From CAZZBK01 sp964387325 (GTDB lineage: Bacteria; Planctomycetota; Planctomycetia; Pirellulales; PNKZ01), in contig CAYLYE010000004.1 in the NCBI GenBank assembly GCA_964387325.1, positions 1 to 64,000 on the forward strand: a stretch of DNA of 64,000 bases. The letters are read 5' to 3'. Within the stretch, counting starts at the first letter, position 1. The number at the start of each line of letters is the position of its first letter. Positions 7,724-16,694 of the stretch are shown here, in pieces. Under the pieces are notes generated by a model. The model saw only the letters and a list, made by a program, of their open reading frames with translations, was not told where the DNA came from and ran no database searches. The translations under genes and the position numbers were made by a program.

Positions 7724-10624
7724 TTAATGGCTCGGCGATTCTTGCTGCTTCTTTTGATTGAGTCCTTGTAAGCGGCGAGTCTCGCGGTGGGCCATGAGCA
7801 GCCACACCATGAGCGTCACGGCCGACAAAGCCATCGGCATGAGTGCCCACTCTTTGTCTTGGAAGAAATAGCACCAGCTAAGTACCAGCGTGGCAATGAC
7901 GCTCGTGCTGATCACGTAAATGCGTCCATTACGCGAGCCGGCGGTCTTGGTGATCAAGTGCGTGGTCACGGCGTCGCGGGCATTGCGATTGGCGATGGCG
8001 CGCATCGCGCTCAGGTTGGCCGACAGCTCGGGAGGCAACGAGCGCGGGGTCATCTCGCGCGGGTCGAGCAACGGCTGCGGCGGCTCGGGTGCGGGCTCGG
8101 GCTCCGATTTCGATACAACCGGCTCCCTCACAGGAGTCGTATCAGGGCGCGTGGCTGGGGAACTCTTTTCGACCGCGTCGCTCTTGCGTCCACCGACTCG
8201 CTGGAGCAGCTGAGCCATGTACGCATTCATGTCTTCGTCTTCATCTTCGACCGGCTCGGGCGCGGGGCGCTGCCGCGAACCGGACACGCTCTCAGGCGAG
8301 GACTGTTGAACCGAGGAACTCGTACCAGGTTTAGCGGGCGTAGACTCCGTCGGATCTTCAGCATTCAGATCCGACAGCAACCCCATGCGGCGCATGACTT
8401 CCGCGGCGCTCTCACGTTCGTGCGAACGAATCAATTGTGATTCCGGCTCGGGTGAAGCCTGTGGGGTATCAACCTCCGGCTCGGTTGGAGCCTGTTCCAT
8501 CTCGATGGCCGACGCCGGTTCCTCAGCGGGATGCGTTACCTCAATGGACTCGGACCTTAAAGCTTCGGCCTGGGCTAGTAGCTCGTTGCGAATGCGTTGC
8601 GCTCGCTCCTCGAACGACTCATTCGTGTCGACATGCGATGGCTCGTGTTGGGCATGATTGGCCAGCTGCTGGCGCAATTCCTCCTCTTGTCGAGCAAGCT
8701 CCGCGGCGGCAGCCGTGCGGCGTTCAGCTTCCTCGGCCACCTCGCGCTGCCAAGCCTCGTGTTCGCGCCTCCACTGAGCTTTCTCGGTGATGATTTGTTC
8801 CCGTTCGGCATCCATGGCTGCTTGCTGCTCGACGAGCGCCTGATGGGCCTGTTGCATTTCGGCCAAAATGGCCGCACGTTGGCTTTCGACCTCTGCCGAG
8901 AGCGCGGTCTGTGGCCTCTCGGTTGCCGAGTCTGTCGACGACTCTTGGTTGCATTCTGCCAAGCGGGCCTGCTCCTGCTCGATACGCTGCTGCAACAGCA
9001 ATAGCTCTTCGCCGCGCTCGGCCAACTCGGCGACTCGACGATCGAGCTCATCGCGTTGGCGCGCGAGTTCGCTGCTCGTTTCTTCGTGACGCTGACGGGT
9101 CAGCGCCGAGTCATTGTGGAATTGCTCAAGCTGTTGGGCTAATGACTCCTGGGCCAACTCGACGTCAGCGCGTTGCGCCTCGATCGCGCCGAGGGCCGTC
9201 TGTCGTTGCTCGTCCCAGGCTTGCTGAGCCGAGGTCAGCGCGGCCTGCTGCTGTGCGAGTTCGGCCCAGGCCGCCGTGAGTTGGGCTTGCTGATCGGCCA
9301 AGAGCGTTTCCTGAATTGCGAGTGCCTCGCCGGAATCGGCCGCCACGGTCGCTTCCTGTGCTCGCAAGGCCAGCGTTGCCGCTTGGACGGCGAGTTGCTC
9401 GCGCTCGGCATCCAGCTGCACGCGGAGCGATTCCAACGCGCTGGTCCGCCCCAGCAAGTCGCTATGCTGCTGCTCGAACCGACGTTGTTGTTCATCGTGT
9501 CGTTGCGTCAGTTCAGCCTCGCGGGCCGCCGCCTCTGCTTGCCAGCGAGCTTGCTCAGCGGCATGGTCTTGTTCGATTTGTGCGCGCAGTTGCGTAACCG
9601 CCGTGCGTTCGGCGGCCAACGATTGCTGTTGCGCCTCGACCGCCGTGTGTCGCGCGGTCAAGGAGCGTTCAAGTTCATCAAGGGCGGACTGGCGCAGCTG
9701 CGAATCCGCCAGGAATTTCGCCTCGCGGGCTGCCAACGTTTGTTCGAGTTGACGCAATTCGTCGAGCTGCTGTTGCTGAACGTTCGACCAAGCCGCTTGT
9801 TGTGCGACGAGTTGGGTCCGCTCCTGTTCAAGGGCAATGATTTGCTGCTGGAGATCAGCCCGGGAGGCTTCCCACTCGGCACGCTGAGAGTCCCAATGCG
9901 TCTGTTGCTGGGCGGACTCGAGGCGTGATTGATCGAGAGCGATGCGCAGCTCGCACAGACTTCGTTCATGTTGTTGCGTCTGGAGTTGACTTTGCTGGGC
10001 CAACTCGGCGGCGGCAGCTTCGCGGCGGCGCAGGTCGACCAGCGCCGCGTCGAGCTGTTCGCGTTGGATAACCAGTTGACTGTGTCGCTCTTCCAGTTCT
10101 CGCACATCGTGTTCGTATTGACGACGACGCTGTTCGGATTCGGCGAGACGACGTTCTGCTTTGCGAAGTCGCCGAATGAGCCGCCGCAAGCGGTCGCGGC
10201 CGAGTTGATTCGCAAGCTGCCGACGCTGTTCGAGTGTATCGAATCGCTGCTGGTCTTCCGGGCGAATTCGCGGCCGAAGCGAATGGGGACCGGCCAGCAC
10301 CTCGAACTCAACGTTACCAACCGTCAGTCGGTCGCCGCTGACGAGTTCGGCATCGTGGAAGGCCGCGTTATTGAGTCGGGTCGCCGCCGAAAGACGGCGA
10401 ATGATGGTGCGTTGCTGACCGCGCAACACGACGCAGTGCCAAGGGGCGATCTGTTCGCCCTGCAATCGCAATGTACAGGAAGGGGCGGAACCGATCGTGC
10501 ATTTCGCGTCGGTGAGTCGCACCAACTGGCCACGTTGGGCTCCGCTGCAAACGCGGAGCGTCAATTCCGGTTCCGTCGCACCCAGCAGGCTCGTCGGTGT
10601 CGCGGAGCTCTGGACAGACATCAT
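7724..10624 (-). CDS. FHA-domain / long coiled-coil membrane protein
   Basis: The 966-residue product has an N-terminal forkhead-associated domain (about residues 20-110, with CTIGSAPSCTLRL and GDRLTVGNVEFEVL). Some 500 residues of Gln/Glu/Arg/Ala-rich heptad-type sequence follow (about 110-650). A Pro/Ser/Glu-rich linker comes next. Near the C-terminus are two hydrophobic segments (VISTSVIATLVLSWCYFF and ALSAVTLMVWLLMA) that would form a membrane hairpin. FHA domains bind phosphothreonine, so it could be a membrane-tethered scaffold answering to a Ser/Thr kinase (inference). I chose ATG 10624 because GAGGAA lies about 10 bases upstream; a TTG at 10648 is an alternative. No named family is recognised. 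Confidence 0.85.
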   Translation of the reverse strand: MMSVQSSATPTSLLGATEPELTLRVCSGAQRGQLVRLTDAKCTIGSAPSCTLRLQGEQIAPWHCVVLRGQQRTIIRRLSAATRLNNAAFHDAELVSGDRLTVGNVEFEVLAGPHSLRPRIRPEDQQRFDTLEQRRQLANQLGRDRLRRLIRRLRKAERRLAESEQRRRQYEHDVRELEERHSQLVIQREQLDAALVDLRRREAAAAELAQQSQLQTQQHERSLCELRIALDQSRLESAQQQTHWDSQRAEWEASRADLQQQIIALEQERTQLVAQQAAWSNVQQQQLDELRQLEQTLAAREAKFLADSQLRQSALDELERSLTARHTAVEAQQQSLAAERTAVTQLRAQIEQDHAAEQARWQAEAAAREAELTQRHDEQQRRFEQQHSDLLGRTSALESLRVQLDAEREQLAVQAATLALRAQEATVAADSGEALAIQETLLADQQAQLTAAWAELAQQQAALTSAQQAWDEQRQTALGAIEAQRADVELAQESLAQQLEQFHNDSALTRQRHEETSSELARQRDELDRRVAELAERGEELLLLQQRIEQEQARLAECNQESSTDSATERPQTALSAEVESQRAAILAEMQQAHQALVEQQAAMDAEREQIITEKAQWRREHEAWQREVAEEAERRTAAAAELARQEEELRQQLANHAQHEPSHVDTNESFEERAQRIRNELLAQAEALRSESIEVTHPAEEPASAIEMEQAPTEPEVDTPQASPEPESQLIRSHERESAAEVMRRMGLLSDLNAEDPTESTPAKPGTSSSVQQSSPESVSGSRQRPAPEPVEDEDEDMNAYMAQLLQRVGGRKSDAVEKSSPATRPDTTPVREPVVSKSEPEPAPEPPQPLLDPREMTPRSLPPELSANLSAMRAIANRNARDAVTTHLITKTAGSRNGRIYVISTSVIATLVLSWCYFFQDKEWALMPMALSAVTLMVWLLMAHRETRRLQGLNQKKQQESPSH

Positions 10625-11265
10625 TAGCGCATTCCTCGAAGAGGCCAATCACTTGTCGGGGACAACGAATCGATAAAATCCCCCCGGAAGCATGTAGCTT
10701 ATGGACAACGAGTGGTCAAAAACGACCACTTAAGACGGGGTTAATTGGGCGCGGTGGGGCGTCGAAGTTCGTGACAAACGTCACAAGGCCATGCTATCAG
10801 GGGATCCTACAGCAGGTTTTCTTCTCGAATCGAGCGATTTTTGCCGCTAGCTGCGAATTCGGTTGGATAGACGTGCCGGTTCTGCCGATTATTTTTGCCG
10901 CAACGACAGTACAAAACACGGCTCGTCGATGAACCGGCAAAATGTCCGGTTTGTCTACACCCAGACATCGTGAAGGATCGTGGTCACGCCTGAAACTCTG
11001 AAAAGCTTGCTCCGCTCGGAGCTTGAGTTCAGTTACAGGCGGCGCCAAGCTCGCGCGATTCTGACGGTTTTGCCGATCAGGAAAACCGGCAGGCCGTTGC
11101 ATGCGTACTATAGTTGCAATGCCGCATGATGCTCTCAACCGTTGAGATGCGTTGTAAAGGACGGCGGCGTAATAGGCACTCCACTAGGGAGTTCGGATTG
11201 GCGGCGACTGAAGGGGGGCACCCTCGGCGCGACCAAGATCGGACATCAGAACAGGTGATCGAACA
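10625..11265. promoter_or_regulatory. 640-bp divergent intergenic region rich in inverted repeats
   Basis: No gene was found between the FHA protein (minus) and the DksA-type gene (plus). Direct inspection shows a 7-bp hairpin AGTGGTC-6-GACCACT (10711-10730). A 9-bp inverted pair TGCCGGTTC/GAACCGGCA lies at 10874-10882 and 10931-10939, and a palindrome AACCGG-8-CCGGTT at 10932-10951. A 7-bp palindrome CGGTTTT-10-AAAACCG lies at 11065-11088, again adjoining AACCGGCA. A weak TATAGT -10 candidate is at 11109. The clustering suggests operators or a structured leader. Confidence 0.55.
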
Positions 11266-11712
11266 ATGGCACGCAAAGAAGCGATCTTGAACATGCGCGA
11301 GATTCTCGTGATGCGCCGCGATGCCCTGCGCCGTGTGTTGGCCGGCGATCTGAGCGCCTTGAAAGAACTACGCGAGCAAACCGCCGGCGATCTGGTCGAC
11401 GTCGCGCTCGACTCGGCTCAAAACGAACTCAGTTCGCAATTGGCCGAAGTCGAAAGTCGCGAACTGGCCATGATCGAGAATGCCCTCGAAAAGATGCGCA
11501 CCGGCCATTATGGCAAGTGCGAAGGTTGCGGCACGCGAATTCCGCTCGCCCGGCTCAACGCACTCCCCTACGCCACGACCTGCATCGATTGTCAACGCGA
11601 AAGCGAGCGTTACGGCGCGTCGAGTTCAGCCGATAACGATTGGGGGCGGTTGTCCGATTCTTCCGGCGACGCCGATCTGTCGATCAACGATCTTGAGATC
11701 GACGTGTCGTAA
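11266..11712 (+). CDS. TraR/DksA-type C4 zinc finger protein
   Basis: The 148-residue product has an N-terminal helical region and a C-terminal zinc finger CEGCGTRIPLARLNALPYAT followed by CIDC. This gives the C-x2-C-x17-C-x2-C pattern of the DksA/TraR family, whose members bind the RNA polymerase secondary channel and modulate transcription with ppGpp. The acidic residues at the coiled-coil tip of true DksA cannot be placed with confidence, so DksA-like is safer than DksA. It is preceded by the repeat-rich region and followed by a hairpin and an HtrA-type protease. Confidence 0.88.
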   Translation: MARKEAILNMREILVMRRDALRRVLAGDLSALKELREQTAGDLVDVALDSAQNELSSQLAEVESRELAMIENALEKMRTGHYGKCEGCGTRIPLARLNALPYATTCIDCQRESERYGASSSADNDWGRLSDSSGDADLSINDLEIDVS

Positions 11713-11770
11713 TCGAGTCAATCGGCTTGACCAACGCCCGAAGCGCGTCAACAGTTGTCGAGTCCCTGCG

Positions 11771-11816
11771 CGACCGTTTCCGTTGGCAGAGTTATCTTTG
11801 CCCATGGAAACGGTCG
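11771..11816. promoter_or_regulatory. Strong hairpin in the dksA-like/htrA-like gap
   Basis: CGACCGTTTCC (11771-11781) pairs perfectly with GGAAACGGTCG (11806-11816). The stem can continue inward through GGCA/TGCC after a small internal loop, leaving a loop around GAGTTATCTT. No T-run follows on the plus strand, so it is not a classical terminator. It ends about 35 bases before the protease ATG and could be a leader structure or mRNA end. Confidence 0.6.
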
Positions 11817-11850
11817 TTGCGTTGGGTGTTTTCGCGCTGGAGAGAATCCC

Positions 11851-12981
11851 ATGCTGAGCTTTGTTCCCCGCCCTTTCGCAAACAGGCGGTATGCCTGGAT
11901 TCTCGCCAGCATCCTACTCTCGGGCCTGATCGTTTCGCGCGCGGCCGCCCAATCTCCCAGCGAATCGCCCAAGGGAAATCAACGCGAACAACTCTTTCAG
12001 CAGTTGTTCCGCGAGGTCGACGAGTTCCAACGTCACCACAGCCTGCTCAAGAAACTCTTTAAACTCGTTAGTCCCTCGGTCGTGCATCTCGACGCCGAGG
12101 TGGTCGAGTCCGGACGTAATGGCGGCAAGCGAACCGTGCAGGAAGCGGGCTCGGGCGTGATCATCGAGTTGCAGCAAAAAACCTATGTGGTCACCAATCG
12201 ACATGTGATCAAAGACGCCAGCTTGGCCAATATCACTATCCGTTTCAGCGACGGCAACGCGGCCCATCCGACTCAGTTGTGGGCCGACCGAGACACCGAT
12301 CTCGCCGTCTTGGCCGTGAGTGTTCCGAACCTCGTGGCGGCTCGACTTGGCGACAGCGAACAAGCCGAAATCGGCGATTTTGTCGCCGCGGTCGGTAGCC
12401 CCTTCGGACTCAGCCACAGCGTGACCTACGGCATCATCAGCGCCAAAGGCCGCCGCGATTTGGAACTCGGCGACGGCGGTGTTCGTTACCAGGACTTTAT
12501 TCAAACCGACGCCGCCATCAACCCCGGAAATAGCGGCGGTCCACTCTTTAATCTTCGCGGCGAAGCGATCGGCATCAACACGGCCATCGCCAGCAACAGT
12601 GGAGGCAGCGAAGGAATCGGCTTCGCCATTCCGATCAACATGACGATGAAAATCGTGCGACAATTGGTCGATCGTGGCAACGTCGTCCGCGGCAAGCTTG
12701 GTGTCACGCTCGACTCGAAGTTCACCTACGACAAAGCACTCAACGCCGGCCTCACGCGGCTCGTCGGCGCTCGGGTCATCGGCGTGGGCAAGAACTCATC
12801 GGCCGAGCAAGCAGGCATCCGAGACGGTGATGTGATCGTCCGTTTTGACGGTCTCGAAGTCGAGAATGACACCCACTTGGTGAACATCGTCGCCACGACC
12901 CTCGTGGGGGCCGACATCGCGGCCGAGGTGTATCGCGACCGCAAGCCGCAACGCGTGACCGTGAAATTGATCGCGCCGTAG
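11851..12981 (+). CDS. Secreted HtrA/Deg-like trypsin-fold serine protease with one PDZ domain
   Basis: The 376-residue product begins with a signal peptide (WILASILLSGLIVSRAAAQ). The chymotrypsin-fold domain has the triad His118 (TNRHVIKD), Asp150 (DTDLAVL) and Ser228 (NPGNSGGP). A single PDZ domain follows (about 280-376, with GVTLDSK and IRDGDVIVRFDG). It should cleave or chaperone damaged envelope proteins in the periplasm. ATG 11851 is chosen because GGAGAG lies about 8 bases upstream and the signal peptide starts there; an upstream TTG at 11755 would add residues inside the hairpin region. Confidence 0.93.
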   Translation: MLSFVPRPFANRRYAWILASILLSGLIVSRAAAQSPSESPKGNQREQLFQQLFREVDEFQRHHSLLKKLFKLVSPSVVHLDAEVVESGRNGGKRTVQEAGSGVIIELQQKTYVVTNRHVIKDASLANITIRFSDGNAAHPTQLWADRDTDLAVLAVSVPNLVAARLGDSEQAEIGDFVAAVGSPFGLSHSVTYGIISAKGRRDLELGDGGVRYQDFIQTDAAINPGNSGGPLFNLRGEAIGINTAIASNSGGSEGIGFAIPINMTMKIVRQLVDRGNVVRGKLGVTLDSKFTYDKALNAGLTRLVGARVIGVGKNSSAEQAGIRDGDVIVRFDGLEVENDTHLVNIVATTLVGADIAAEVYRDRKPQRVTVKLIAP

Positions 12982-13008
12982 TTGTCTCAACGACTGAATG
13001 ACTGGCAG

Positions 13009-13135
<127 letters not shown>

Positions 13136-13155
13136 GTCTCTCACGCTCTCCCTCA

Positions 13156-13881
13156 TCACGCGGCCCGGCGCTGTTGCGATACGGTCGAGGTGTGTGCCGT
13201 CTCGCGCTCCGCTTGTTCGTGCGACATGATCTGATGACGCGCGTACAGCAGCAATGACATGAGCAACGCCACGTTGCCGAGCATCTCACAGCCCTCCTCG
13301 AGCATGACGCCCCGCTGATCTTTGGGCGTGATCCAGGCTAACTCGGCCAATACAGCGGTCCCGTACAACGCGGCCACGCTGAGCCATGAGACCACGGCGG
13401 CGAAGCAGGTCCGCATGCGCCACAATATTTGCAGTCCGACGACGGACAGCACGGCGAAGTAGCCCATCACCCACCAGATGGTCCCGTCGTGGATGAGTCG
13501 CTCGCCGGTGACGTGTGACATCAACTCTTTGAACGCCTCATGCACGCTCGAGCACTCGTCGATGCTCATCACGAGCCAGCAGACCGCGCCCACGAGCCAG
13601 AGCCGTCGGGCATGTGTCTCGCGCGAATGCAGGACATACACCAGCGTGCTGGCCAGCGCGGCGAAGAGAAGCGTCATCGTGCTGAACCACACGGCCAAGC
13701 TCCCTTCGCCATCAAGATCGAACGCGGCCACGCGGCCATCGGTCGTCTGCGGAGCCAACAATGGCATAAGCGCGTACAGAGCTTCGAGGCTGGCGACGAT
13801 CACGATCGCCAGCAAACCACCCAGCACGTAGCTGCGTGGCCGGCGAGGGACCAGATCGATTAGTCGAATGTGCGGGCTCAT
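13156..13881 (-). CDS. Multi-pass membrane protein with conserved-looking DE/HE and EEG motifs
   Basis: The 241-residue product has about six hydrophobic segments and no recognised enzyme domain. Two acidic/histidine motifs sit at membrane borders: SIDECSSVHEAF (near 112) and MLEEGCEMLGN (near 195). Similar DE..S.HE and EEG.EMLG pairs are familiar from uncharacterised planctomycete membrane proteins, and such placement could bind a metal. It is transcribed alone, converging with the protease gene. The function is unknown; a membrane-embedded hydrolase of the ceramidase/CREST kind is only a guess. Confidence 0.75.
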   Translation of the reverse strand: MSPHIRLIDLVPRRPRSYVLGGLLAIVIVASLEALYALMPLLAPQTTDGRVAAFDLDGEGSLAVWFSTMTLLFAALASTLVYVLHSRETHARRLWLVGAVCWLVMSIDECSSVHEAFKELMSHVTGERLIHDGTIWWVMGYFAVLSVVGLQILWRMRTCFAAVVSWLSVAALYGTAVLAELAWITPKDQRGVMLEEGCEMLGNVALLMSLLLYARHQIMSHEQAERETAHTSTVSQQRRAA

Positions 13882-14127
13882 GGCGATCAGTTTGCCGTAG
13901 GCAGTTCGATTCTCAGCGGGAGCGAATCATAGCCAGATTGGGCCCACGCAGAAAGATAGATTGACGCTAGCACGCTCTCCTCAGTACGATCCGGCCCGGT
14001 GCTTTATTGACGACTGCGCGGCGAATGATCCAGGGCGACCAACGGAAGCCCGGTCTTCTCCGGCTTTGCGTTGCTCGCCTAGGCCCATTAGCTGCGCATA
14101 CTTCAATAGCTCAGGACCCATGCCGCA

Positions 14128-15438
14128 ATGTTGCAGCGACGGACCACTCGACGCGGCTGGCTCAAAACAACGGCCGCAGTCGGCGCGTTGGGGGTGGTTG
14201 GTAGTGGCGGTTACGCGCTTACCCAGCGGCGAATTCGGCTCGGCCTGATCGGCGCTGGCGGACGGGGCACACAACTGGCGAATGTCTTACGTTGGACCCG
14301 CGCTCGACCGCTCTACGGCGATGTGGTCGCAATTTGCGACGTGCATGCGCATCGGGCTCGCCAACTTCGAGACGAGTATTGTCCACACGCCGAGGTGGTT
14401 GCTAGCTACTCGAAACTCTTGGAGCGGGACGATCTCGATGGGGTCGTCATTGCCACGCCCGACCACTGGCACACGGCAATGTCGCTCGCCGCGCTCGATG
14501 CTGGCAAGGCGGTGTACTGCGAGAAGCCGCTGACGTTGACCGTGGCCGAAGGACAGCAGTTAGTACGCGCCGTCGAGCAGCGACCGCACGTTTTTCAGGT
14601 CGGCACCCAACAGCGGAGCGGCTGGATGTTCCAGACCGCGTGTGCGCTCGTTCGCAACGGTCGGCTCGGCACGTTGCAGCGCATCAAGGTCTCGCTCCCG
14701 AACGGGTCGTTGCCCCCGGGCAGCTTTGCCGGGCCGTTCACCAACGAGCCGTCCCCCGCCGAGCTCGATTGGAACGCATGGCTCGGTCAGGCCCCCTGGG
14801 TCGAGTTCTGCAAGCAACGGTACAATCCGTTTCGCTGGTGGTTCGAGTACAGCGGCGGCTTCATGACCGACTGGGGCGCACATCACATCGACATCGCGCA
14901 GTGGGCAATGGGGGTCGAGCACAGCGGACCCACCCGGATCGAGGCCCAGGCCGAATTGCCTCAGATCCCCAACGGGTACAATACTCCGCAAGCGTTACAG
15001 GTGCGGCTGAGCTACGAGAACGGCGTGCAATTGGACGTCGTGCTCGACAGCAAAGTGAGCGGCATCGAGTTCATCGGCGATCGAGGAACGATCTTTGTCA
15101 ATCGTCGCCGCATCACCGGCGAGCCGTTCGAGCGACTCGCGCACGATCCGCTCCCCGCGGACGACACCCGATTTGCCAACAGTGTGCGTGCTTGGGGCAC
15201 GATGAATGATATTCACATGCTCGAATTTCTACACTGCATTGAGACCGGCGAACAACCTATCTCCGACGTGAAGAGCCAGCATCGCAGTGCAACGGTGTGC
15301 CACCTGGCCAATATCGCCATGCGGCTCGGTCGCAACTTGAGTTGGGATCCGCGGCAGGAACAGTTTATCGGCGACTCAGCAGCGAACGGCATGCTCAGCC
15401 GACCCCAGCGGGAAGCGTTCCGTTTCGCAACGAGTTGA
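14128..15438 (+). CDS. Tat-exported Gfo/Idh/MocA-family NAD(P)-dependent oxidoreductase
   Basis: The 436-residue product opens with a twin-arginine signal (TTRRGWLKTTAAVGALG). A Rossmann dinucleotide fold follows (LGLIGAGGRGTQLANVL). Then come the family's TPDHWHT and CEKPLT motifs and a C-terminal substrate domain with GGFMTDWGAHHIDIAQWAMG. Members oxidise or epimerise sugars and inositols, and in planctomycetes many are exported with bound cofactor through Tat. The start ATG gives an intact Tat signal. The gene is flanked on its 3' side by a palindromic element and a convergent nucleoside hydrolase. Confidence 0.93.
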   Translation: MLQRRTTRRGWLKTTAAVGALGVVGSGGYALTQRRIRLGLIGAGGRGTQLANVLRWTRARPLYGDVVAICDVHAHRARQLRDEYCPHAEVVASYSKLLERDDLDGVVIATPDHWHTAMSLAALDAGKAVYCEKPLTLTVAEGQQLVRAVEQRPHVFQVGTQQRSGWMFQTACALVRNGRLGTLQRIKVSLPNGSLPPGSFAGPFTNEPSPAELDWNAWLGQAPWVEFCKQRYNPFRWWFEYSGGFMTDWGAHHIDIAQWAMGVEHSGPTRIEAQAELPQIPNGYNTPQALQVRLSYENGVQLDVVLDSKVSGIEFIGDRGTIFVNRRRITGEPFERLAHDPLPADDTRFANSVRAWGTMNDIHMLEFLHCIETGEQPISDVKSQHRSATVCHLANIAMRLGRNLSWDPRQEQFIGDSAANGMLSRPQREAFRFATS

Positions 15439-15447
15439 GTAACTGTC

Positions 15448-15498
15448 CCAAGCCGACGGCTCTGCCGTCGACCGACCGGCGACAAGTCGCCGGCTTGG
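15448..15498. repeat. REP/REPIN-like composite palindrome between convergent genes
   Basis: The outer stem CCAAGCC (15448-15454) pairs with GGCTTGG (15492-15498). Inside are two tight hairpins: CGACGGC-TCT-GCCGTCG (15454-15470) and CCGGCGAC-AA-GTCGCCGG (15476-15493). The arrangement folds as a three-way junction or cruciform. On the minus strand it follows a T-run (TTTTTCC), and on the plus strand it ends with GGAAAAAG. It could be a bidirectional terminator and also has the shape of a mobile REPIN. Confidence 0.8.
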
Positions 15499-15508
15499 AA
15501 AAAGTCCC

Positions 15509-16444
15509 TTACTCAGGAATGGCCGCGAGCGAGCGCAGGATCACGTCCATCACCCCAACCGCGTCGACTTCCATCGCCACTTCCATGCGCATCCGCGGCT
15601 CGGGCACCGCACGGCGATCGAACACCGTCGCCCCCAGCGTCACGTCTCCCGACGCCTCGACGTCGCCTGGCAATGACTGCATAGTAAACAGCTCGGGGTG
15701 CAACAGCAGCGCCAGGCCAACGGCGGCGGGAAGCTGAATCGTCTCTTGACCCCAATGTTGCCGGTAGCCACGGAACATCTGCGGTAACAGTCGCCGCAGC
15801 AATCGCCCGACGCGCGTGTGCTCGAGCGGTAATTGATCGAAGTGATCGAGGGTCATCGACACCTGCTGGGTGACGTCGAGCGGGACGACCCGTTTGGTGG
15901 TGCGCGAGTGAAAAACGGTTTTGGCCGCGGCGGGGTCGCTATACATATTGAACTCGGCCGCCGCCGTCACATTGCCCGCCGCGCGGACCGTACCGCCGGT
16001 GATGACCAGCTCGCCAACCAATCCCACGAGCGCCGCATCGCGTAGAAAGACTTGGGCAATATTCGTCAGCGGGCCCAACGTCACGATCGTCACCTGTTCT
16101 GGCGCAGCGCGCAGCTCATCGAGCAGCACCTTCTCGCTCGAGTGACGATGATGCAGTTCGGCACAGGGGAACTCGATGCCAGCGAGTCCGTTCGAGCCAT
16201 GCAGCCAGTGCATATCCGCGACCGGGGTGCGGACCGGTTCGATCGCGGCGCCCACGCGCGGCCAGCGAGGCGGATCCAGTTGCTCGATCAGCGCCTGAAC
16301 GTTTTTCGTCGCCTGCTCGGCCCCGACCGTCCCGGCCACGGCCGTCACGGCGACCACTTCTAAATCGGGATGGAACAGAGCCATTGCCAGCGCAACGGCG
16401 TCATCGATCCCGGGATCTACATCCAAAATCACCTTGCGAGCCAT
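15509..16444 (-). CDS. Inosine-uridine-preferring nucleoside hydrolase family
   Basis: From ATG 16444 the product has 311 residues, the normal family size. It starts MARKVILDVDPGIDDAVALA with the calcium-binding Asp10, Asp14 and Asp15 cluster. It also has VTIVTLGPLTNIA and AEFNMYSDPAAAK, typical of IU-nucleoside hydrolases, which split ribonucleosides into base and ribose. The frame is open upstream to 16813, but only from 16444 does homology begin, so the shorter form is chosen. There is no signal peptide, so it is cytoplasmic. A purine nucleoside phosphorylase lies 5 kb away. Confidence 0.93.
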   Translation of the reverse strand: MARKVILDVDPGIDDAVALAMALFHPDLEVVAVTAVAGTVGAEQATKNVQALIEQLDPPRWPRVGAAIEPVRTPVADMHWLHGSNGLAGIEFPCAELHHRHSSEKVLLDELRAAPEQVTIVTLGPLTNIAQVFLRDAALVGLVGELVITGGTVRAAGNVTAAAEFNMYSDPAAAKTVFHSRTTKRVVPLDVTQQVSMTLDHFDQLPLEHTRVGRLLRRLLPQMFRGYRQHWGQETIQLPAAVGLALLLHPELFTMQSLPGDVEASGDVTLGATVFDRRAVPEPRMRMEVAMEVDAVGVMDVILRSLAAIPE

Positions 16445-16694
16445 GACGAACCATCCTTGACCAGAGTCACTCGGGCGGCGAACGCCTATCGTTGGATTGT
16501 AGAGCCAGTCGCGGGACCGAAACAAGCGGGATACCTGGCTTCCCGATGAACGGCATGGCCCGCCCCTGCGCTCGAATCGGCTCAAGAACCCCGGTTCTGA
16601 TCCGATGCCATCGAGGGCAATTGCCCGATCAGGCTGGGCAGGGTCTAATGCGAGCCGCGGGTCACGGTATCGGTTCTGAGGCGCACGAGCGATC

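Noticed and set aside
9173..9928. Leu/Arg-rich plus-strand frame of 251 codons opposite the coiled-coil gene
   Set aside because: Repetitive Gln/Glu codons of the real gene read as Leu and Arg on the other strand; it is an artefact of the coiled coil.
13961..13990. TTGACG and TACGAT as a promoter for the Tat oxidoreductase gene
   Set aside because: The -10 match is weak (4 of 6) and would leave a leader of about 130 bases; not listed as a feature.
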